Below, one piece after another: positions 9,305 to 15,145 of a DNA stretch of 15,145 nt. The position numbers and the translations under genes were made by a program. Within the stretch, counting starts at the first letter, position 1. Every line of letters begins with the position of its first letter. Under the pieces are notes generated by a model. That model did not search any database. It saw only the letters and a program-made list of their open reading frames with translations, and was not told the DNA's origin. The stretch covers positions 1 through 15,145 of the forward strand of contig JAMQCK010000832.1 of NCBI GenBank assembly GCA_024196135.1, given 5' to 3'. Source of the DNA: Pleurotus ostreatus/Saccharomyces cerevisiae fusant (lineage: Eukaryota > Opisthokonta).

Positions 9305-9436
9305 ATGGAAGAGGAAGGCGGGGGCCGCGGGGGCTGACATCAGTGCCGTCATCAGGCCGTCGGGGCGTCGGTGTGACGTTGCCAATCTGAGCGGGGGCCC
9401 CGGTTTATCCTGCCCGCCAACCAGATCGTCCGCATA

Positions 9437-9510
9437 CATATAGACCGTCTACCCTCAGTTTCTTCTAATCAGATTCCCCATCCCCATCCCCCGCCTCCGC
9501 GACCCAGACG
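9437..9510 (+). promoter_or_regulatory. TPS2 core promoter: TATA-like element and CT-rich leader
   Basis: A CATATAG element at 9437-9443 lies about 80 bases before the ATG at 9520. It is followed by a pyrimidine-rich stretch (9456-9518, with CCCCATCCCC) of the kind often found around fungal transcription starts. The ATG sits in a good context, CGCCATGGC. Confidence 0.5.
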
Positions 9511-9519
9511 ACCCCCGCC

Positions 9520-12500
9520 ATGGCCACCACGGACCACGTCCGCCAGCAGATCCGCGAGCTCGAGGAGATCAACCAGAAGCAAGGGCTCGCGCTCTCCGGC
9601 CGAGTCATCCACGTCTGCCATTACCTCCCCGTCACCGCCGCCCTCAAGACCCCGAATGCGAGCGGGCTCATCAGCCCACCCGCGACCCCGCCAGTCCGCC
9701 CGTCCGACCTCGAGTCCAAGACCGATGGCGCGGCTACGCACTGGACGCTCGGTGTACGCTATGGACACGCTGCGATGATCTCTGGCATCAAGTCGCTGTC
9801 GCGAACACGCAACCAGGTCATCATCGGCTGGACAGGCGACATTCCGCGCGCACCGGCAAGCGCAGGCGCGACTGCGGGGACGAGCAGCGCAGCGAGCGTG
9901 CCTTCGAATGCGATCACGCAGGAGGACAAGAATGCGCTCGTAGAAGCCCTTGCAGAGTACAGCAAGAACGAGCCTCAGGAGGAGTGCGAAGGCGCGAAGC
10001 ATGAGATCGGCTATGTGCCTGTATGGCTAGACGACAAGGTTGCGCACGGTCACTACGATGGCTACTGCAAGCAGAGTGCGTGCTCACTATGATCTCACTG
10101 AGTCTCATACTCACCATTCTCACAGCCCTCTGGCCACTATTCCACTACCTCCTCTGGCAAGACGTCGCCTCAGAACAGTCGCAAGCCTCCGCCTACTACC
10201 AATACTACGTCCAAGCCAACCGCACCTTCGCCGAGAAGATCTGCGAGACCTACCGCCCCGGCGACCTCATCTGGATCCACGACTACCACCTACTCCTCGT
10301 CCCCAAGTTCATCCGCGAGATCATGCGCGAGAAGGAGCGCGACGGCACGCTGGGCTGCAAGGCCGAGGAGGTCATGATCGGCTTCTTCATCCACACGCCC
10401 TTCCCCAGCAGCGAGGTCTACCGATGCCTGCCCGAGCGCAAGCAGATCCTCGATGGCATCCTGGGCGCGAACCTGGTGTGCTTCCAGACGTACTCGTATG
10501 CGCGGCACTTTTTGTCGACGTGCGTGCGGGTGTGCGGATATGAGACGACGACGGCGCATACGGCGAGCTCGATCACGAAGTCGTTCCGCGTGGATGAGGA
10601 TAGCAGTGGGGGCGTCGGTGTCGATGTGCAGGGGCATGTCACGATCGTGGAGCACTGTCCTGTGGGCATCGATGCTGAGCGTGTCGGCCGCGATATCTTG
10701 CGACCGGGCATACAGCCGAAGCTCGAGGCACTGATGCACCTATACGAGGGCAAGAAGATCATCGTTGGCCGCGACAAGCTGGACGTGGTGAAGGGTGTCT
10801 TGCAGAAGGTGCGATTATTCACCCTCTCCGTTGGATGTTCGCCAACGAGTTGACTAGCTGCGCGCCTTCCGCCACCTCCTGCTCACCTACCCGCAATGGA
10901 TCGGCAAGGTCGTCATGATCCAGGTCACCTCGCCATCCCTCACCGACTCGCCGAAGCTGGAGAAGCAGGTCAGCGAGCTCGTCTCGCAGATCAACGGCGA
11001 GTTTGGCAGCCTCGACTTCATCCCTTGCCATCACTAGTGCGCATACACTCCCTTCGTCCTACCAATCCCATACTGACCTCCATCTTGTAGCCACCAGACG
11101 CTGAAGAAGGACGAGTTCTATGCGCTGTTATCCGTTGCGGACCTCGCGTTGATCACGCCTTTGCGCGATGGGATGAACACGACGTCGATGGAGTTCGTGG
11201 TCGCTCAGGAGAGAACAAAGAAGAGCCCCTGTGTACTGTCAGAGTTCATGGGCATTAGCCGACATATGGCGGAGGCCTTGCTCGTCAACCCATGGGATCT
11301 AGGCGTGAGTCCGACTCGCCTTCGCATCTTCGCAAAAAAGCTTACCAGTTCCTTCCCAGGACGTCGCCGCCGCCATTGACCGCGGCCTCACCATGGCCGA
11401 CCCGGAACGCAGCGCGCGCCACGCGAAGCTCTACGAGAAGGTCACGACGCACACCTCCCACACCTGGGCCGCCCTCCTCGTCAAGATGCTCGTCGCGCAC
11501 GCCGGCGGACTCGATGCCATGATGAAGCCCTCTGAGACGCCCTACATCGACACCGCGCTCCTCAAGGCCAAGTACACCGCTGCCTCCAAGCGCCTCTTCC
11601 TCTTCGACTACGACGGCACGCTCGCGCCGATCGTGAAGACGCCCAGCGCGGCCGTGCCCACGCCGCAGGTGCTGCGCGCGCTGGAGAAGCTGAGCGCGGA
11701 CCCGAAGAATGTGGTGTATATTATTTCGGGGCGCGATGGCCAGTTCTTGGAGCAGCATTTGGGCCATTTGGAGAATGTGGGCTTCAGTGCGGAGCATGGG
11801 GGCTTTGTGAGGCCGCCGAAGAGGGAGAATGGGGGGTCGTCGGAGTGGATGAACTTCACGGAGCGGCTGGATATGAGCTGGATGTCGGAGGTGGAGGAGA
11901 TTTTCAAGTATTACACTGAGGTGAGTGGGGTGCTTCTTTATCGTGCGCGGTGTGCTGCGATGGATGGTTGCTGACGGATGCCTTGCAGCGCACGACCGGC
12001 AGCACGATCGAGGTGAAGAAGTCGTCGATCACCTGGCACTACCGCAACAGCGACCCGGAGTGGGGCGAGTTCCAGTGCCGGCAGTGCCAGGACTTGTTGG
12101 AGAACAACCTGGCGAACAAGCGGCCGATCGAGGTGATGCTGGGGAAGAAGAACCTGGAGGTGCGCCCGATGGCGATCAACAAGGGCGAAATCGTCAAGCG
12201 GATCGTGTACCAGAACCCGGATGCGGAGTTTGTGTTCTGTGCGGGGGATGATAAGGTGAGCTTGGCGGTCATTGTCAATTGTAGGGAGTTCGCGAGCTGA
12301 CGACTATCCTCCCCTCCCAGACCGACGAAGACATGTTCCGCGCGCTCCTCCTCTTCCCCAACACCCCCGGCCGCAACTCGGGCTCCTCGCACATCCGCTT
12401 CGAGGCCCCGCTCTCCGTCACGCTCACCAGCGACGCGAAGGGGCAGGACTTCCCGCCCGTCGAGCTGCACATCACGCGCGACGCGATCTTCACGACCGCC

Positions 12501-12641
12501 GTCGGCCACAGCTCGAAGCGCACGCTCGCGAGCTGGCATGTGACGGCGCCGGAGGAGGTGGTGGATAATATGTTGAGGCTTGTGGGGGAGGAGCCGGAGA
12601 GGGGGCAGGTTGAGGGGGCGAAGGCGGAGAGTAATTTGTGA
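9520..12641 (+). CDS. TPS2: Trehalose-6-phosphate phosphatase, Tps2-type GT20-HAD fusion
   Basis: In the family this cytosolic enzyme dephosphorylates trehalose-6-phosphate to trehalose, in complex with the synthase Tps1. Seven exons (9520-10075, 10126-10808, 10858-11036, 11091-11304, 11360-11920, 11989-12255, 12321-12641) join to 927 codons, giving 926 residues; yeast Tps2 has 896. An N-terminal GT20 domain (about 28-590) has WTGD, HDYH (237-240), GFFIHTPFP with His275, GRDKLDVVKG with Arg401 and Lys408, and PLRDGMNTTSMEF with Asp499, Asn502 and Glu507. The C-terminal HAD phosphatase domain (about 620-905) has DYDGT (627-631, nucleophile Asp627), SGRD (667-670), AEHGGF (688-693), NKG with Lys796, and GDDKTDEDMF (817-826), so all catalytic motifs are present. 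The glycosyltransferase N-loop reads CHYLPV (33-38) where synthases have SNRLPV. This fits a Tps2 protein whose GT20 domain is structural. Start: first ATG after the CT-rich leader. Confidence 0.96.
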
Positions 12642-12985
12642 GTGAGATGTTTGTGTGGTGGAGGTGAGTCGGAGGGAGCAGGAGCATATAGAAAGCAGCA
12701 GTCTGAAGCATCAACCAATGTATCATATGGGCTTAGACGGACGGGGCTCGCGGGGCGCATTTTGAGATGCGCGTATCTCTTTACCATGCGTATAGTTAGT
12801 TAGCCATTAGACACGGACGCTAGACATGCCTTGATACCTACAGCTGTGTAGTTCAGGCATTCGGTTTTTTATGCAATGCTTTTCAATGACAAGTCGAGTG
12901 TTGATGTAGTAGGGGAGTGGGCAGGCGTATACGTGTGGCTAAGTGGGCAGTCGCTGGGTCACTGGGTGGGATCGAAGTACATTCA
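12642..12985 (+). other. TPS2 3' flank
   Basis: No gene is visible. The stretch changes from coding-like GC to AT-richer sequence, with AT-rich runs near 12780-12810 and 12865-12890 that could hold the polyadenylation region. R3 begins at about 12990. Confidence 0.5.
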
Positions 12986-12989
12986 AAAC

Positions 12990-13890
12990 GAAGTCCGAAT
13001 TTGCGGCACGGCGACTTCCGCGCGCTTCTGGCCGCCTTGAAGCCGCAGATAGGCGCCGCCTCGATTTTAGCATGAGGCCGATTGTATATAAGAATGAGGG
13101 AACAGGAAAGCGCTTTTGTCCTCACGCTCGTCCGCCAGCGACCGCCGCGCTCGACCCGCACAGGACCGACCGTCCTCATTCTCGAGCAAAAACCTGCCTG
13201 CTCGTCCAGCAGTGGGCGAGTATAGGTGGGTGCCGTGCGTTGAGACCTTCCGCACGGCTTGCTACCGTTGGACGTGCTCTGCGTCCCTCTCGATAAGTCC
13301 GCCTCGAGAGCAATTGCGGGGCGTGCGAGGAATCGTGCAATCCGCGAAGGCGTCGGGACTACACAACCATCCCGACGCCTAGCTATCCATCCTTCTTGCC
13401 TGTATCGTCCGCACTGTGGATATCATTCACAACGTCATCTGATCCCAGACAGAAGTCACATCCCTCGGGGAACCGACCTTCATGGCGAAAAGTCCAGTCC
13501 GCGTTGGGTGCGGCCTAGAAGCGACGAAGGCAGGGATGCGGCGTCGTAGGCCCTGCCTTCGCACTTTTGCACGCTGCGGATGCAGGATCTTCAGCTGTGC
13601 TGGTCGGGGCTGCTAGTCTGGGGTACCAGGGACGCTGGGAATGTGTATCTGAGTGGGCATGCAGAACCTCAAGTCAAGGGAAACCAAGGGTGGATTGTTT
13701 GCTTGGGAGGCGGACGTTGGAAGAGCGCGGGAACATGTCCGATGGTTAGTGGGACAGACCTATAGCGGTACGCGTTGACTATGGTCAATCGTGTATACAA
13801 ACGCTGTTGGACGAGCCCTGGGCGCCTTTGCGTCGAATTTTTGGACCTTCCTCGCTGCTGTAGCGATCATTACCCGGCATTCTTGCTGAA
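12990..13890 (+). repeat. Diverged ~0.9-kb repeat, copy R3 (opposite orientation to R1/R2)
   Basis: This copy is inverted relative to R1 and R2 and aligns with R4 end to end. Landmarks are: CGCGCTTCTGGCCGCC near 13020, a TATA-like element GTATATAAG at 13084-13092, CGACCGCCGCGCTCGA near 13139, CTCATTCTCGAGCAAAAACC near 13175, CTTCATGGCGAAAAG near 13478, AACCAAGGGTGGAT near 13682, and the exact 14-mer GTCGAATTTTTGGA at 13832-13845. The end near 13890 matches the start of R1 and R2 only loosely. A GC-rich stretch at 13350-13380 has an inverted repeat (GGCGTCGGGA and TCCCGACGCC) absent from R4. The frames are not conserved with R4. Confidence 0.8.
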
Positions 13891-14035
13891 GTCTATGCAT
13901 GGACTGCTTGTACGACGCGTCGTCGAATGCAGGAAGGGTTAGGGTCTTTCAATGTTGAGCTATGTGTGTGGCCGAGGTAAGGAGTATATCAGCAGATGGG
14001 TAGCTATAGAGAGATGGATGGCATAGCTTACGGCA

Positions 14036-14850
14036 GGTGTTTGTAGCACCGCAACTTCGCGCGCTTCTACCCGCGCTGACGCCGCCGCGCGTTTGGCATG
14101 AGGCTGGGTGTATATAAGAGCACGAGAATGTGGAAGGACTTCTCTCTTCACCCTCGTCCATAAGCGACCGCCGCGCTCGACACGCACAGGACCCCCGGTC
14201 CTCATTCTCGAGCCAAAACCTGCGTGCTCGTCCTTCGACGGGCAAGCATGTGGGTGCCGTGTGTTGGGAACTTCCGCACGGCTCGCAGCTGTTGGACATG
14301 TTCTGCGTTTTTCCCGGATAGTCCGTCTCGAAAGCAAATGATGGGGCGTGCGAGGACTTGCCCTGCCAATATCCAGCCATCCATCCTTCCCCAGCTGTTC
14401 TGCCCATTACTACCATCGCGCATCTTGGGCCAATCTTACGGCGGTAATCACCTTCCCAAAGGGAAGACACCCTTCATGGCGAAAAGACCAGTCCACTTTG
14501 TGTGTAGCTTCTGCGGCGTCGTAGGCTCCGCCCTCGACGCCCTTGCACGCGTGTGGATGCGGGGTCTTCAGCTGTGCTGTGGTGCGATTATACTCGAAGT
14601 TGCCGAGGAATGGCGACTGTGTAGGATTTCATGGGCAGGCAATTTTGGGGTCAAGGGCAACCAAGGGTGGATCGGCGGCTCGAGAGATGGACATTCGCGC
14701 GGAGGAGCGCGAGGACATATTCGATGGCCAGTGGGATAGACTCATGGCGGTGCACGCTGACTATGGCCAGTCGTGTATGTAGCCGCTGCTGGACGAGCAC
14801 TGGGCGCTTCTGTGTCGAATTTTTGGACCTTTGTGACGGAGGATGCGATC
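14036..14850 (+). repeat. Diverged ~0.8-kb repeat, copy R4
   Basis: Same orientation as R3, about 145 bases after its end. It has GCGCGCTTCTACCCGC near 14058, GTATATAAG at 14110-14118, CGACCGCCGCGCTCGA near 14165, CTCATTCTCGAGCCAAAACC near 14201, CTTCATGGCGAAAAG near 14472, AACCAAGGGTGGAT near 14659, and the exact 14-mer GTCGAATTTTTGGA at 14814-14827. TATA-to-TATA spacing from R3 is 1026 bases and 14-mer spacing is 982. The sequence after 14830 no longer resembles the other copies. Confidence 0.8.
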
Positions 14851-14887
14851 GACGGGGGAGGGAGGATACGACGTCGGCGGCACGGAT

Positions 14888-15044
14888 CTGTACGAGAACC
14901 GTGTAAGCCTCAGCGGTGAAGGGAAAAGCTTTTATATAGATGGTGTGTACCTGTACGAGAACCGTGTAACTACGAGAGCGTCAGTACAGGTGTCTAGAGC
15001 ATATGTAAATTGGGACTTACGCCTCAGCGGTGAAGGGAAAAGCT
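14888..15044 (+). repeat. Two interleaved exact direct repeats (19 and 24 bases)
   Basis: A 19-base sequence, CTGTACGAGAACCGTGTAA, occurs at 14888-14906 and 14951-14969. A 24-base sequence, beginning GCCTCAGCGGTGAAGGG, occurs at 14907-14930 and 15021-15044. At the first site the two are directly joined; at the second they are separated by 51 bases. The exact identity, unlike the diverged R1-R4 copies, suggests a recent duplication followed by an insertion. Confidence 0.85.
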
Positions 15045-15050
15045 GAGGCG
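15020..15050 (+). repeat. Hairpin-forming inverted repeat
   Basis: CGCCTCAGC (15020-15028) and GCTGAGGCG (15042-15050) are perfect reverse complements around a 13-base loop, with one more A-T pair outside. The left arm is part of the second copy of the 24-base repeat; the first copy, at 14907, lacks the right arm. There is no T-tract, and bacterial-type termination does not apply here. Confidence 0.7.
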
Positions 15051-15145
15051 TGTATCGACGATCGGAGACGTATGTACGGAGATAAAACCTAAATAGGAAG
15101 CTGTGGGCGTATGTGTATGCGTAGAGATGAATATATTCTAACACT

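Noticed and set aside
11342..11797. Open frame of 151 codons on the - strand inside TPS2
   Set aside because: It is the complement of the phosphatase-domain exon with its DYDGT and SGRD motifs.
4426..12641. Secondary-metabolite gene cluster around the SDR
   Set aside because: No polyketide synthase, terpene cyclase, P450 or transporter is present; TPS2 and condensin are housekeeping genes.
13912..13923. Perfect 12-base palindrome ACGACGCGTCGT between R3 and R4
   Set aside because: It is a short isolated palindrome in GC-rich DNA, with no second copy in the window and no link to a repeat boundary.
13935..13950. GGTTAGGG resembling a telomere repeat
   Set aside because: Only a single TTAGGG unit is present, so it is not a telomeric array.
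13949..14739. Frames of 173 (-) and 171 (+) codons inside repeat R4
   Set aside because: The corresponding frames in R3, R2 and R1 are interrupted or shifted, so the repeat does not appear to code for protein.
5465..14850. A complete LTR retrotransposon with R1/R2 and R3/R4 as LTRs
   Set aside because: The copies are inverted, not direct, across the interior, and the interior is an ordinary TPS2 gene without gag, reverse transcriptase or integrase.

Overview
The window looks like a piece of a filamentous basidiomycete genome, probably an Agaricomycete; this placement is inferred and no species is recognised. The support is three protein-coding genes, all on the + strand, interrupted by many very short GT-AG introns of about 46-68 bases, with donors such as GTGAGT, GTAAGT and GTGCGT and branch-like CTAAC sites. 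GC is high in coding sequence, and all three proteins belong to families standard in fungi. Splice sites were chosen by hand from reading frame, phase and family similarity.

Layout. (1) Bases 1-3763 carry the condensin HEAT-repeat subunit Ycg1/Cnd3 (CAP-G), missing only its N-terminal part, in 15 exons. (2) Bases 3764-4340 are intergenic but hold a possible relic of a small spliced gene. (3) Bases 4426-5438 encode a complete 262-residue short-chain dehydrogenase/reductase of the fungal hydroxynaphthalene reductase type, in 5 exons. (4) Bases 5465-9440 contain no gene I can support. Two head-to-tail copies (R1, R2) of a diverged repeat of about 1 kb come first, then a stretch rich in short tandem duplications with 21-27 base periods, then the promoter of the next gene. 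(5) Bases 9520-12641 encode a complete 926-residue trehalose-6-phosphate phosphatase of the Tps2 type (GT20 domain plus HAD phosphatase domain), in 7 exons. (6) Bases about 12990-14850 hold two more copies of the 1-kb repeat (R3, R4), in the opposite orientation to R1 and R2. (7) The last 300 bases contain another short repeat pair and a hairpin.

The three genes serve unrelated functions (chromosome condensation, NADPH-dependent carbonyl reduction, trehalose and stress metabolism) and form no operon or obvious biosynthetic cluster. The main unexplained structure is the set of four diverged repeat copies. They are arranged as two tandem pairs in inverted orientation on either side of TPS2, and each keeps a TATA-like element at the same internal position. 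No transposase, reverse transcriptase, integrase, rRNA, tRNA or CRISPR array was seen.
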